Source: Shewanella putrefaciens
Lineage (GTDB): Bacteria > Pseudomonadota > Gammaproteobacteria > Enterobacterales > Shewanellaceae
NCBI RefSeq assembly: GCF_016406305.1
Contig: NZ_CP066369.1
Coordinates: 1,072,501-1,136,500 of the forward strand
Length of the DNA stretch: 64,000 bases
Direction of reading: 5' to 3'
The position numbers and the translations under genes are program-made. This document shows, in pieces, positions 40,068 to 49,845 of the stretch (positions are counted from its first letter, which is position 1; each line of letters begins with the position of its first letter). The notes below the pieces were generated by a model. The model searched no databases. It was not told the origin of the DNA and saw only the letters and a program-made list of their open reading frames with translations.

Positions 40068-40493
40068 ATGTCCGAATTAAGTCTCATGTTTTCTGGTGCG
40101 TTTTTAGCGGCCACTTTGTTACCGGGCGGTTCTGAAGTTTTACTTATTGCGCTTTTAAATCAAGCGCCTGAGACTTGGCTTTCCCTAGTGGTGGTGGCGA
40201 CGATTGGCAACACATTGGGTGCTATGACGAGTTTCTACTTGGGGCGATTAGGGCGTTTTGCCAAGTCGCCCGAGGAGTTGAGTGGAGCAAAGTACGCTAA
40301 AGGGTTAAATTTGATAGAAAGTTATGGCGTCTGGGCGCTATTGCTGTCATGGGCACCTGTGATTGGGGATATATTATGCCTGTTGGCTGGATGGTTAAAG
40401 TTGCCATTGGTATCTTCATTTTTGATGATATTTTTTGGAAAAACAATTCGTTACTTGCTTGTTGCCGCGGCGGTTATGCACTGGTTTGCTTAA
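40068..40493 (+). CDS. YqaA-family inner-membrane protein (SNARE-associated/DedA-like)
   Basis: 141 aa, about four hydrophobic segments. The N-terminal half shows the family pattern FLAATLLPGGSEVLL and ATIGNTLGAMTSFYLGRLGR, with a late YGVWALLLSWAPVIGD. It resembles E. coli YqaA (142 aa), part of the DedA-like superfamily of proposed lipid transporters. Function unknown. The ribosome-binding site is weak. It is monocistronic, upstream of an M16 protease gene. Confidence 0.88.
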   Translation: MSELSLMFSGAFLAATLLPGGSEVLLIALLNQAPETWLSLVVVATIGNTLGAMTSFYLGRLGRFAKSPEELSGAKYAKGLNLIESYGVWALLLSWAPVIGDILCLLAGWLKLPLVSSFLMIFFGKTIRYLLVAAAVMHWFA

Positions 40494-40657
40494 GTGCTAG
40501 TGCAATAGTTTGGTCTTCTTTAACGGTTGTCAAAGGGATAAATTCTTGTATTAATAGGAACTTAGTCACTGTAGCCAAGTCATAGTAACCGAGTCTTAAA
40601 AACCATTGTTTATCGATTTAGCTGTATTCTGACCAATTGATGTGTAAGGGGAATATT

Positions 40658-43492
40658 TTGAAAAAATGGATATTAGCACTAGCGATTTCTGCCGCTTTAG
40701 CCGGTTGTGCATCCGATACCACGACAACGAGCTTACCCGCTGGTGTTAGCCTGATTGAAAATGTACAACTTGCCGATCGACAAGTGGGCATTCCCTATAA
40801 AAAATATCAGTTAGCCAATGGCTTGACCGTTATCCTGCATCAGGATAATTCAGATCCTTTAGTGCATGTGGATGTCACTTACCATGTAGGCTCTGCCCGT
40901 GAACTCGCGGGTCGCTCAGGTTTTGCCCATTTATTTGAGCATATGATGTTCCAAGGTTCAGAACATGTCGCCGATGAGCAACATTTTGAAGTTGTGACCG
41001 AGGCGGGCGGTACGCTTAACGGTTCAACCAACACGGATAGAACCAACTATTTTGAGACAGTGCCCAGCAATCAGCTGGAAAAAATGCTGTGGCTAGAGTC
41101 CGACCGTATGGGCTTTTTATTGCCGGCACTGACCAGTGAAAAATTTGAAGTGCAGCGCGAAACGGTAAAGAACGAGCGCGCCCAGAGGATCGACAATCAG
41201 CCCTATGGCCGCATGACAGAGCGGTTTAACCAAGCTTTTTACCCCGTTGGGCACCCTTACTCTTGGCCCGTTATCGGCTGGCCGGAGGATCTTAATCGGG
41301 CAACTGTGGATGATGTAAGGCACTTCTTTCAGCGCTGGTATGGACCAAACAATGCCACATTGACCATAGGCGGTGATTTCGACGAAATGCAAACCCTAGC
41401 ATGGGTGAACAAATATTTTGGCGAGATCCCCCGAGGCCCCGAGGCTTTACCCGAGCCTAAAGCTTTAATTAATCTGGATAAGACCCGTTATATCTCGATG
41501 GAGGATAAAGTGCATTTGCCACTTATCCGTATTGGTTTTCCAACCGTGTATGCGAGCCATCCCGATGAAGCAGCGCTTGATCTCCTCGCCAATATTTTAG
41601 GGGGCGGGAAAACCTCCTTGCTGTATAAAAACTTGGTTAAAGATGGCTATGCTGTGCAAGCCAGTGTGAGTCAACCCTGTCAAGAATTAGCCTGCCAGAT
41701 GTCGATTTACGCCCTGGCAAACCCAGAGAAGGGCGCTAGCTTGGCGGATCTTGAGCAGCGGATCCTCCGCTCTATTAATGAATTTGAGCAACGCGGTGTC
41801 ACCGATGAAGATCTGCAAAAAGTGAAGGTGCAGTTTGAAGCCGATAGCATTTTTGCCTTGCAAAGTGTGAAAGGTAAAGTGACAACACTCGCCTTGAATC
41901 AAACCATGTTTGGCGATCCCAATAAGATTGCTGCCGATCTTGAACGCTATGCCAATGTCACTAAAGACGATGTGATGCGAGTCTTTAAACAGTACATAAA
42001 AGATAAACCTCGGCTAGTTATGAGTGTGGTGCCAGAGGGCATGACGGCACTCGTCGCCCATCCCGATAACTTTACACCACAAACCTTGCCTGTTGCGCAA
42101 ACGGCCGTTCAAGGTCAGTTGCCAACGGCAAAAATCACCTCTCATTTCGACCGTTCAATCATGCCCGGATCGGGTGCTGCGCCCATGCTTAAAGTCCCTA
42201 AAATTTGGACGACTAAGTTAGCTAATGGCATTGAGGTGATGGGGACGCAGAGTGCGGAAACCCCGACTGTAGAATTAGTCATTTATCTCAATGGCGGTCA
42301 CAGATTAGTCCCCGTTGAAAAGGCGGGGCTTGCGAGTTTGACGGCGGAGATGTTGAATGAATCCAGCCAAAAACGTAGCAGCGAGGCCCTTTCTCAAGCC
42401 CTAGAAATGCTCGGTAGTACAGTCGACTTCAGCGCCTCTGAATATCAAAGTACGATTAAAGTCTCTACCCTGACAGAACATCTAGATGAGACATTGGCCA
42501 TTATGGAAGAAAAACTCTTCCAGCCTGGTTTTACCGAACAGGATTTTGCAAGGGTTAAACAACAACAGTTACAACAGATCCAGCATATGCAGTCCAATGC
42601 TGGCTATTTAGCCAACTCAGTGTTGTTTGGGCTACTCTATGGCAAAGATAATGCCCTCGGTGTAAGCGATAGCGGAACCTTAGATTCGGTTGCCGCCTTA
42701 ACCCTTGAGGATGTGAAAGCCTTTTACGCAGAGCAATATCGCGGTGCTAACGCAAAAATCATCACTGTTGCGGATCTCTCTGAGTCGGCCCTGCTACCTA
42801 AATTGGCTGGGTTAAGTCAATGGCAAGGCCAGGCCACAGTGCTGCCACCCTTAAAGCCATTGCCGTTATTGAAGGGAGGCACGATTTATCTGATTGATAA
42901 ACCTGGGGCGGCGCAATCGGTGATCAATATCGCAAAGCGTGCTCTGCCCTATGATGCAACCGGGAATTATTTTAAAGTCTCGCTGATGAATTACCCCTTA
43001 GGCGGTGCATTTAATAGCCGTATCAATCTGAATTTGCGTGAGAATAAAGGTTACACCTATGGGGCTAGGACCGATTTTTCTGGTGGCGCCGAAGTCGGGG
43101 ATTTTGTGGCATCGAGCGATGTACGTACCGATGTCACAGCTAAGACCTTAAGCGAGTTTGTGAAGGAAATCAGTGCCTATCAGCAAGAGGGGATGACGGA
43201 TGCTGAACTTGCCTTTATGCGTAACTCCGTTTCCCAAGGTCAGGCCCTCGATTATGAGACTCCCTATCAAAAAGCAGGGTTTATGCGAATGATCCAGCGT
43301 TATCAGCTAAGCCCAGATTTTACCGAGCAGCAGGATAAGATCATCAATACTGTAACAAAAGATGAACTCAATGCCCTTGCGGCTTCCGAGCTAAATATCA
43401 AGCAAATGATTATCTTAATCGTAGGGGATAAGGCTAAAATTGAAGCGGATTTAGCAACATTGGGCTATCCAATTGAAACTTTAGTATTGTAA
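40658..43492 (+). CDS. M16 (pitrilysin-like) zinc metalloprotease, lipoprotein
   Basis: 944 aa from the TTG at 40658, chosen because GGGG lies 6-7 bp upstream and the product then begins MKKWILALAISAALAGC, a lipoprotein signal with lipobox LAGC. First M16 repeat: inverted zinc motif HLFEH at 91-95, with the distal Glu region VQRETVKNERAQR. The second half (about 500-944) is another M16 unit without the zinc motif, as in the two-domain family. An outer-membrane-anchored periplasmic protease is likely; the substrate is unknown. Confidence 0.93.
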   Translation: MKKWILALAISAALAGCASDTTTTSLPAGVSLIENVQLADRQVGIPYKKYQLANGLTVILHQDNSDPLVHVDVTYHVGSARELAGRSGFAHLFEHMMFQGSEHVADEQHFEVVTEAGGTLNGSTNTDRTNYFETVPSNQLEKMLWLESDRMGFLLPALTSEKFEVQRETVKNERAQRIDNQPYGRMTERFNQAFYPVGHPYSWPVIGWPEDLNRATVDDVRHFFQRWYGPNNATLTIGGDFDEMQTLAWVNKYFGEIPRGPEALPEPKALINLDKTRYISMEDKVHLPLIRIGFPTVYASHPDEAALDLLANILGGGKTSLLYKNLVKDGYAVQASVSQPCQELACQMSIYALANPEKGASLADLEQRILRSINEFEQRGVTDEDLQKVKVQFEADSIFALQSVKGKVTTLALNQTMFGDPNKIAADLERYANVTKDDVMRVFKQYIKDKPRLVMSVVPEGMTALVAHPDNFTPQTLPVAQTAVQGQLPTAKITSHFDRSIMPGSGAAPMLKVPKIWTTKLANGIEVMGTQSAETPTVELVIYLNGGHRLVPVEKAGLASLTAEMLNESSQKRSSEALSQALEMLGSTVDFSASEYQSTIKVSTLTEHLDETLAIMEEKLFQPGFTEQDFARVKQQQLQQIQHMQSNAGYLANSVLFGLLYGKDNALGVSDSGTLDSVAALTLEDVKAFYAEQYRGANAKIITVADLSESALLPKLAGLSQWQGQATVLPPLKPLPLLKGGTIYLIDKPGAAQSVINIAKRALPYDATGNYFKVSLMNYPLGGAFNSRINLNLRENKGYTYGARTDFSGGAEVGDFVASSDVRTDVTAKTLSEFVKEISAYQQEGMTDAELAFMRNSVSQGQALDYETPYQKAGFMRMIQRYQLSPDFTEQQDKIINTVTKDELNALAASELNIKQMIILIVGDKAKIEADLATLGYPIETLVL

Positions 43493-43567
43493 ATTGGTAT
43501 TTCGCCCTTATATAGGTGATGGACGAGGGCGATAATTAACACCCATTCGTCATAAATTGACATCGAA

Positions 43568-43604
43568 AGACGGTGACAGCATTAGCTGTCACCGTCTGCG
43601 TTTT
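43568..43604 (+). terminator. Terminator after the M16 protease gene
   Basis: A 13-bp perfect stem AGACGGTGACAGC / GCTGTCACCGTCT with loop ATTA, then GCGTTTT. It lies within an upstream extension of the gshA frame and argues against any gshA start before it. Confidence 0.8.
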
Positions 43605-43745
43605 GCCATAAAAGAATGTAATTTGGCTTGCCCCATACGCAGGTTTAGATTTATTTTGAGGCGTATTTTGAAAGATAAGCCTCAAAATAAAGGTCTGACT
43701 GTTAACCATGTCGCGATAGCGAATCACCAATCAGAGAAGCGCAAA

Positions 43746-45317
43746 TTGAAGCCATTCAATGAATTAGTACAATATCTCTCGGACGCTCCTGGGCGCACCG
43801 CACTCTTAGGTATGTTACGTGGCATAGAGCGTGAGGCTTTACGGATCGATGGGTCTGGTTTCCTTGCTATGGATACGCACCCCCGCGAATTGGGGTCAGC
43901 GTTAATGCATTCACGCATTACTACAGATTATAGTGAAGCGTTACTCGAATTTATTACGCCTGTGAATAATCAGGTTGAAGCACTCTTACAGGGGTTGACC
44001 GAAACCCATGCCTTTAGCGTCCGCCATTTAAATGGCCAGCGTTTGTGGCCAGTGAGTATGCCCTGTTACGTCAAAGATGAGCACAATATTCCCGTTGCCC
44101 GCTATGGTTCATCGAACACCGGCAAAATGAAAACCTTATACCGCAAGGGGTTAACCTATCGCTATGGCGCCCTGATGCAGATTATTTCTGGGGTACACTT
44201 TAACTTTTCGGTATCCCAGTCACTGTGGCAGCGTCTCTATGAGTTAAGTGATAAGAGTCTGACATTAGATGATTTTATCTCTGAATCTTATTTTGGGCTG
44301 ATCCGTAATTACCGCCGTCTAGTCTGGGTGTTGCCGTACCTCTTTGGCGCTTCACCAGCCCTGTGTAGCTCTTTTATTAAGGGGCAAAAAACCGATCTGC
44401 AGTTTGAAAAGTCCGGCCGCGGCACTTTGTATTTACCCTATGCAACATCACTGCGAATGAGTGATTTAGGCTACACCAACAAAGAGCAGGAAGATCTCAA
44501 TATCAGCTATAACTCTTTACCTGAGTATTTAGCGGGCGTAAATGCCGCCATAAAAATGCCATCGGCAAATTTTGCCAATATTGGGGTTAAGGTTGATGGA
44601 GAGTACCGACAGCTTAATGCCAATGTCTTGCAGATTGAAAACGAGTTTTACTCGCCCATCCGTGCTAAACGCGTGACTCGAAGTGGTGAAAAACCCTCAG
44701 AAGCTCTCGCCCGCGGGGGCGTTGAGTATATTGAAGTACGGGCATTAGATGTTAATCCCTTTAGCCCCATAGGTATTGAAGCGAGCCAAGTTCGCTTCCT
44801 TGATTTATTCCTACTCTACTGTTTATTAACCGAATCTCCTAAGTCGGATCCCGACGAAGAGGCACGCCTTAGCGCGAATCTTAAATCGGTTGTGCTTGAG
44901 GGGCGTAAACCTGGCCTTGAGTTATTAACTTCGACTGGAGCTTTACCCTTGAAAACCTGGCTTGCAACCTTGTTCGATGAGTTGCAACCCCTTGCTAAGT
45001 TGTTAGATGGTGAAGCAACGGATTATCAAACCGCCTTAGCCCATTGGCACCGCGCCGTGGATGATCCATCTCTGACCCTATCTGGGCAAGTGAGTCAGCA
45101 TTTAATTGCCAAGGGTGAAGATCATGGACACTGGGTTATGACACTTGCCCAGCAATATTATCAGTACTTTATTGATTATCCGCTCTCCGATGAGACCATT
45201 GCCCAGTATCAAGCCGAAGCCAAAAGTTCGCTGGAGAAACAGGCCGCATTGGAGGCCGAGCAAAATGCCGTTTCCTTTGATGACTATCTCGAAGATTATT
45301 TTGGAGTAAGAGCGTGA
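43746..45317 (+). CDS. gshA: Glutamate-cysteine ligase
   Basis: 523 aa from the TTG at 43746 (MKPFNELVQYL...). The frame extends upstream to 43557 but crosses a terminator, and this start gives the family length (E. coli 518). GAGAAG lies upstream. Family motifs are GIEREALRID, SALMHSRITTDYSEALLEFITP, and GVHFNFSVS in the active site. Forms gamma-glutamylcysteine from Glu, Cys and ATP, the first step to glutathione. The stop overlaps the next gene (GTGA). Confidence 0.95.
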   Translation: MKPFNELVQYLSDAPGRTALLGMLRGIEREALRIDGSGFLAMDTHPRELGSALMHSRITTDYSEALLEFITPVNNQVEALLQGLTETHAFSVRHLNGQRLWPVSMPCYVKDEHNIPVARYGSSNTGKMKTLYRKGLTYRYGALMQIISGVHFNFSVSQSLWQRLYELSDKSLTLDDFISESYFGLIRNYRRLVWVLPYLFGASPALCSSFIKGQKTDLQFEKSGRGTLYLPYATSLRMSDLGYTNKEQEDLNISYNSLPEYLAGVNAAIKMPSANFANIGVKVDGEYRQLNANVLQIENEFYSPIRAKRVTRSGEKPSEALARGGVEYIEVRALDVNPFSPIGIEASQVRFLDLFLLYCLLTESPKSDPDEEARLSANLKSVVLEGRKPGLELLTSTGALPLKTWLATLFDELQPLAKLLDGEATDYQTALAHWHRAVDDPSLTLSGQVSQHLIAKGEDHGHWVMTLAQQYYQYFIDYPLSDETIAQYQAEAKSSLEKQAALEAEQNAVSFDDYLEDYFGVRA

Positions 45318-45778
45318 GCGCCCAAGGGATAAATATGCCGCGATTGGGCCTGCTGGCGAGTTTGTTTGGTGTCAGCGCTTTATTATCGGGGTGCGCAAGC
45401 TCGCCCGAAGATCCGCTCCTGTGTGGGACTGTATCTGGCTATCTGCAGCCCGATGCCAGTACCCACTGGTATCGTGTCGTTGTCACGCACTTAAACGGCC
45501 AAGCCATTATTTCTAAACCCAATTATCAACTCGCACCAGGGGATTATGAGTTTACAGTGGCTGAGCTCATCGATGATCCCTCGCTGGGGGTCACACTCAG
45601 CGCTCGTGTGCCTAAAACATTTAAGCTCATCGTTGAAGGAAACCAGCGTTACCATATTGGCGCCTTGTTCCATACGGATAAGCGCTACATGGGTAAGGAC
45701 CCTTCCTACTGGGAGCCCGGGGTGTGGCAACAGGAAAGCCATGAGTGCCAACTTGAGTTGACTCCTGAAACCAAATAA
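45314..45778 (+). CDS. Putative lipoprotein downstream of gshA
   Basis: 154 aa, GTG start overlapping the gshA stop; a second ATG at 45335 (MPRLGLL) is possible. A lipoprotein signal ends at lipobox LLSGC (Cys about 27). The mature part is beta-rich with NYQLAPGDYEFTVAEL and a pair of Cys. I do not recognise the family. It is co-transcribed with gshA and followed by another lipoprotein gene. Confidence 0.8.
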   Translation: MSAQGINMPRLGLLASLFGVSALLSGCASSPEDPLLCGTVSGYLQPDASTHWYRVVVTHLNGQAIISKPNYQLAPGDYEFTVAELIDDPSLGVTLSARVPKTFKLIVEGNQRYHIGALFHTDKRYMGKDPSYWEPGVWQQESHECQLELTPETK

Positions 45779-45895
45779 TCCTTAGCGTCACCTTCACCTG
45801 GGTTATCTATGGGCACAAAAAGGTATTTTATGTTTGCCTCGTTGTGAGTGTATGCCATCATTGGGCGTCTTAATACTTTGGAGAACAAGCGATTA

Positions 45896-46513
45896 ATGAA
45901 CTGGCATTGCGTAATATTACTCTGTGCGTCCATAGGTTTACTCTCAGGATGCGCCACATCGCCCCCAAAATCCCCTGACAATTTATGTGATATTTTTCAA
46001 GAACACCGCTCTTGGTATGACGCGGCCAAAGATACCCGTGACAAATGGGGCGTGCCAGTACATGTGCCGCTTGCCATGATGTATCAAGAAAGCTCGTTTA
46101 GGCATAATGCGGCGCCGCCGATGGAATATTTTTTAGGTTTTATCCCCATAGGCAGGGCAAGTGATGCCTATGGCTATGCCCAGGCAAAAACCATGACCTG
46201 GGACGATTATGTGCGCGAGACGGGTAACAGCTGGTCGAGCCGTAGTGATTTTGATGATGCCATGGATTTTATGGGCTGGTTTATTTATAAAACAAATAAG
46301 ATCAATGGTATATCAAAGTGGGATGCGAGAGCACAGTATCTTAATTACCACGAAGGTTGGGGTGGTTATCGCCGTGGTAGTTACAAGTCTAAGGCATGGC
46401 TAGTTAAAGTGGCGGCTAAGGTTGACGATAGGGCTAAGCGTTATGCGGCCCAATATCAAACCTGTAAAGAGGATTTAGATTCATCTTGGTTGTGGCGATT
46501 ATTCTTTGGTTAG
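45896..46513 (+). CDS. Lipoprotein with lytic-transglycosylase-like (SLT) fold
   Basis: 205 aa from ATG 45896, which begins a lipoprotein signal ending at lipobox LLSGC; GGAG is 12 bp upstream, a long gap. The mature part contains PLAMMYQESSFRHNA, a lysozyme-like core with catalytic Glu candidate in YQESSF, then AYGYAQAKTMTWDDY and a later LNYHEGWGGYRRG. This matches small transglycosylase-SLT lipoproteins that cut peptidoglycan. Probably outer-membrane anchored. It is third in a gshA-lipoprotein-lipoprotein run. Confidence 0.85.
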   Translation: MNWHCVILLCASIGLLSGCATSPPKSPDNLCDIFQEHRSWYDAAKDTRDKWGVPVHVPLAMMYQESSFRHNAAPPMEYFLGFIPIGRASDAYGYAQAKTMTWDDYVRETGNSWSSRSDFDDAMDFMGWFIYKTNKINGISKWDARAQYLNYHEGWGGYRRGSYKSKAWLVKVAAKVDDRAKRYAAQYQTCKEDLDSSWLWRLFFG

Positions 46514-46570
46514 GCGCTATGGCTAGAACAATCCCAATGAGTCATGCCAATACGCAGGGCTAAGCAGCCG

Positions 46571-47818
46571 TTATGTTTTTGCCGTTAAGGTTTCTAATGC
46601 GTTAATGGCTTTTTTCTTGGCGCGTTTTTGCTCATACATAGCATGGTCGGCTTGCTTAAAGGCGGTTGACCAATTGCCATCAAACGCTGCTATCCCAAAG
46701 CTAAAACCGAGGTTTAATTGATCTTGATGTAACTCGATGCGGATTTCATCGAGATCGCCTTCAAGTTGTTCCCTTGGGCCGTGGCAAAGCGCAACAAACT
46801 CATCCCCTCCAAAGCGCGAGATAATGCCTTTATTTTGCCAATAATTCAAAATAGCGCTGGAAACCCGCTTAATGGCGGTATCACCCACCTGATGGCCATA
46901 GGTATCGTTAATGGCTTTGAGGTTATCCATATCGATAATGATCAAAAAGCTCCCAAGATGGGATTTAGCTTGCCAATGCTGCAGGGCATCCTCGAAATTT
47001 TTGCGATTATAGAGCCCGGTTAATGAATCAAAATTGGCGAGTTTAGAGATCTGTTGCGACTTCTGATACAGGGCTATCGCATTGCTGGCCTCGTGGGTCA
47101 GAATCGAAACTAAATTGCGGTCGTAGTCACTAAAGGCCCCCACAATACTGCTGTCGAGGTTAAGCATGCCGTAGAGTTTGCCATCGATACGAATGGGGCT
47201 TGAGAGTGTCGAACGTATGGGATGTTTGGCCGCGGTCAGTAAAATTTGTTGAGCTTCTTCCGATAAGGTACTGCCGGAGTTGATATTTTGCATATCGTTG
47301 ACCACCACCACACGGTCACACTTGCCCTTTGTTAGACGGTATTCGAAGGATTGCTCTAAGGTAAAATTAAGTTGTTTTAGCTTGGCTAAGTCGAGGCCGA
47401 CTACGGATTCAAAATGCAGTTTATTGCTGATTTCATTGATTTTAATGATGCTACCCATTTCGGCACCATTGATAATGCAGACGGCTTTATTGAGCAGGGC
47501 ATCGAGAAAGGCGTGCTCATTCTTATAATGGCTCGATAAGTGGGCGAGCTCATAAATGGCGTCATTAATATTCACCACTTGTTCCAAATGCAGCCAGAGG
47601 CGACTCAGACGACCTTGATGCAGGTAGTAAATTAAGCTGTAGGCAATCACATAGATAAGGCAAACAAACAGCAGAGGCAAGATAGTCCAGCCTTCTGTGG
47701 GGGCATTAAAGATAAACAGCAGAACGAATAGCACTATTGGCACTATGAGTAGCAATAAGTGGTAGCGATAGTCTAAGCGGTCTATGGTTTTACGTTTAAA
47801 GTTATCCCTTAATTTCAC
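46571..47818 (-). CDS. Diguanylate cyclase with two TM helices and GAF domain
   Basis: 415 aa. Two membrane helices at about 20-37 and 45-66, a GAF-type sensor domain at about 95-250, and a GGDEF domain at about 260-410. The intact active-site motif RFGGDEF has GGDEF at 337-341. The classical RxxD inhibitory site is absent just before it (KGIISRFGG), so product inhibition at that site is not expected. Makes cyclic-di-GMP; the GAF ligand is unknown. Confidence 0.92.
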   Translation of the reverse strand: MKLRDNFKRKTIDRLDYRYHLLLLIVPIVLFVLLFIFNAPTEGWTILPLLFVCLIYVIAYSLIYYLHQGRLSRLWLHLEQVVNINDAIYELAHLSSHYKNEHAFLDALLNKAVCIINGAEMGSIIKINEISNKLHFESVVGLDLAKLKQLNFTLEQSFEYRLTKGKCDRVVVVNDMQNINSGSTLSEEAQQILLTAAKHPIRSTLSSPIRIDGKLYGMLNLDSSIVGAFSDYDRNLVSILTHEASNAIALYQKSQQISKLANFDSLTGLYNRKNFEDALQHWQAKSHLGSFLIIIDMDNLKAINDTYGHQVGDTAIKRVSSAILNYWQNKGIISRFGGDEFVALCHGPREQLEGDLDEIRIELHQDQLNLGFSFGIAAFDGNWSTAFKQADHAMYEQKRAKKKAINALETLTAKT

Positions 47819-47907
47819 TCGAAAGTTCCCTTATTCGTGCCCTTGCTAGCGTTGGTAGAACCGGATGCATCACTAACTCATTCACGCTGAGTACGGTTAA
47901 TTATATA

Positions 47908-47951
47908 TTGAAAAATAAACTGATATGGAATCTAGGGCAATTCCATATCAG
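47908..47951 (-). terminator. Terminator of purEK
   Basis: 12-bp perfect stem CTGATATGGAAT / ATTCCATATCAG with an 8-nt loop; on the minus strand it is followed by TTTATTTTTC. Confidence 0.9.
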
Positions 47952-47974
47952 TGTTTACTGTGACAGCGGTTAAC

Positions 47975-49078
47975 TTAATTATGGTGTTTGGCAAATTCTG
48001 CCAATATCCATGCTAGCGGAGCCTGATACTGGGCAGGCATCCAAGCTTGCAATGCGGCAATGCTGTCGTTCAGTACCGCTTGATTGGGCACAGAAAGGTT
48101 TAAATGTCCCACTTTTCGGCCTGGGCGCACTTCCTTGTCGTACCAATACAGCTCCGCATTAGGCAAACTTAACCAGCGCAGGTCATTATCGATACCGATA
48201 AGATTAACCATCACACATTGAAAATTCACCTGCGGCTGTGGAATAGCAATGCCACACAGGGCCCTTAAATGTAGCTGGAATTGGTCCATATGGGTGCCAG
48301 CTTGCGTCCAGTGGCCAGAGTTATGCACCCGCGGCGCTAATTCATTGACCAATAAACTATTACCAACTCGGAAACATTCCATCGCCATGACACCGACATA
48401 GTCTAGTTCATGCATGATGGCGCTGAGCATAGCTTCGGCTTGGGATTGCAGCGGCGTTAGGCGTGCCAATGGCGAAATAGAAGCCATTAGAATACCGTCT
48501 TGATGGAGATTGAGCGTCAAGGGGTAAAATATGCATTGGCCTTCGCGGGTGCGCACGCCCACTAAGGACACTTCCTCATCAAAATTAATCGCCTGTTCGG
48601 CAATGGCTAAATTGCGCCAATCCTGTGGAATGTCTCCGGCTTCGGCTTGTTTTAGCCAGTGTTGGCCTTTGCCATCGTAACCACCTGTGCGGCGTTTCAT
48701 TAACACACGTGCACCAAAACGTTGGTAGAGGCTGTCTACTTGGGTATGGTCATCGACGAGTGTCCAAGGCGCGGTTGGCACCTTGATTTGGTCGAGCAAA
48801 CTTTTTTGGCTATAACGATCCGCTAGACGGCTAAATACGGGGCCGTTAATAAACTGAGGGTGGCTGCTTAACTGCAAACTTAAGCTAGATTCAGGCCACT
48901 GCTCACGCTCGGCGGTAATAATATCCTGGGGAGCGAGGGGGAGGATTTCATCCGTTGGCGTCATTATATCCACTGCGCGGACATCAATCGCCAGCGGTTC
49001 ACCTGCGTGGGTCAGCATGGCGCCTAATTGGCCATTACCTAACACCCACACTCTTTGCTTTGTGTTTGTCTGGGTCAT
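47975..49078 (-). CDS. purK: N5-carboxyaminoimidazole ribonucleotide synthase
   Basis: 367 aa ATP-grasp enzyme. An N-terminal VWVLGNGQLGAML nucleotide-binding segment, then the ATP-grasp core with RRTGGYDGKGQ and CFRVGNSLLVNELAPRVHNSGHWT. Converts AIR + ATP + bicarbonate to N5-CAIR in purine synthesis. The ATG overlaps the purE stop (TAATG). It is terminated by the hairpin at 47908. Confidence 0.97.
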   Translation of the reverse strand: MTQTNTKQRVWVLGNGQLGAMLTHAGEPLAIDVRAVDIMTPTDEILPLAPQDIITAEREQWPESSLSLQLSSHPQFINGPVFSRLADRYSQKSLLDQIKVPTAPWTLVDDHTQVDSLYQRFGARVLMKRRTGGYDGKGQHWLKQAEAGDIPQDWRNLAIAEQAINFDEEVSLVGVRTREGQCIFYPLTLNLHQDGILMASISPLARLTPLQSQAEAMLSAIMHELDYVGVMAMECFRVGNSLLVNELAPRVHNSGHWTQAGTHMDQFQLHLRALCGIAIPQPQVNFQCVMVNLIGIDNDLRWLSLPNAELYWYDKEVRPGRKVGHLNLSVPNQAVLNDSIAALQAWMPAQYQAPLAWILAEFAKHHN

Positions 49079-49569
49079 TAGGCTTCCCTCGGATCGGGAT
49101 TGTCCAACACTGCGCGGGTTTGTTCTTCCCTAAAGGCTTCTAAACGGGCGGCAAGCTTAGCATCGTTATTGGCCAAAATTTGGCAAGCCAGTAAGCCTGC
49201 GTTAAAGGCTCCTGCAGTACCTATGGCTAAGGTGCCAACGGCAATTCCCTTAGGCATTTGTACGATAGATAACAGGCTGTCCATTCCTGACAGCGCCTTG
49301 CTTTGTACGGGTACACCTAATACGGGTAAGCGAGTTTTTGAGGCAATCATGCCTGGCAAGTGCGCTGCACCGCCCGCGCCACCAATGATGATTTTAAAAC
49401 CACGGTCAGCGGCAGTGGCTGCAAACTCCATCAGTTTATCTGGCGTTCTATGGGCGGATACCACTTCAACATGATAGGGCACTTGCAGTTTATCCATGAT
49501 CTCAGCGGCGGCTTCCATAGTGGGCCAATCACTCTTAGAACCCATAACAACAGCAACAAGGGCTTGCAT
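49078..49569 (-). CDS. purE: N5-carboxyaminoimidazole ribonucleotide mutase
   Basis: 163 aa, class I PurE. Motifs are [21 protein letters not shown] (catalytic His) and [15 protein letters not shown]. Rearranges N5-CAIR, made by PurK, to CAIR. AAGGAG precedes the ATG. I see no clear PurR box in the upstream sequence, only two unrelated palindromes. Confidence 0.97.
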   Translation of the reverse strand: MQALVAVVMGSKSDWPTMEAAAEIMDKLQVPYHVEVVSAHRTPDKLMEFAATAADRGFKIIIGGAGGAAHLPGMIASKTRLPVLGVPVQSKALSGMDSLLSIVQMPKGIAVGTLAIGTAGAFNAGLLACQILANNDAKLAARLEAFREEQTRAVLDNPDPREA

Positions 49570-49707
49570 GATAACTCCTTAACTCACTAATTTTAATTAT
49601 ATTTTGACCTTGTCTCAGGTCTGGGTACAGTTGATGTCCAATGCGTCGGTAATAGCGGGGAGCATCATGGCGCAGAATAATACCATGTAAAGCGTCATTT
49701 CTGGCGT

Positions 49708-49739
49708 TTTTTGCGCGCAAAAATAGTGTCCTAGACACG
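49708..49739. promoter_or_regulatory. Two palindromes upstream of purE
   Basis: TTTTTGCGCGCAAAAA (49708-49723) is a perfect 16-bp palindrome, followed by GTGTC-cta-GACAC (49727-49739). They are about 140-170 bp upstream of purE and could be operator sites. The regulator is unknown. Confidence 0.4.
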
Positions 49740-49786
49740 GAATTGAGTGTTTATAAAATCAGGGCGAGTCGCATTTTGCGACGCCA

Positions 49787-49823
49787 TTTCCCCTAAAGCC
49801 AGCTTATGTGGTTTTAGGGGAAA
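49787..49823. repeat. Inverted repeat downstream of the SulP gene
   Basis: 11-bp arms TTTCCCCTAAA / TTTAGGGGAAA with a 15-nt loop lie 22 bp after the SulP stop. A second small stem (GTCGCA/TGCGAC, 49768-49782) is adjacent. They may form the 3' end of the SulP mRNA although no T run is seen. Confidence 0.5.
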
Positions 49824-49845
49824 GCGGTTAAGGAAGGGACTTTGT

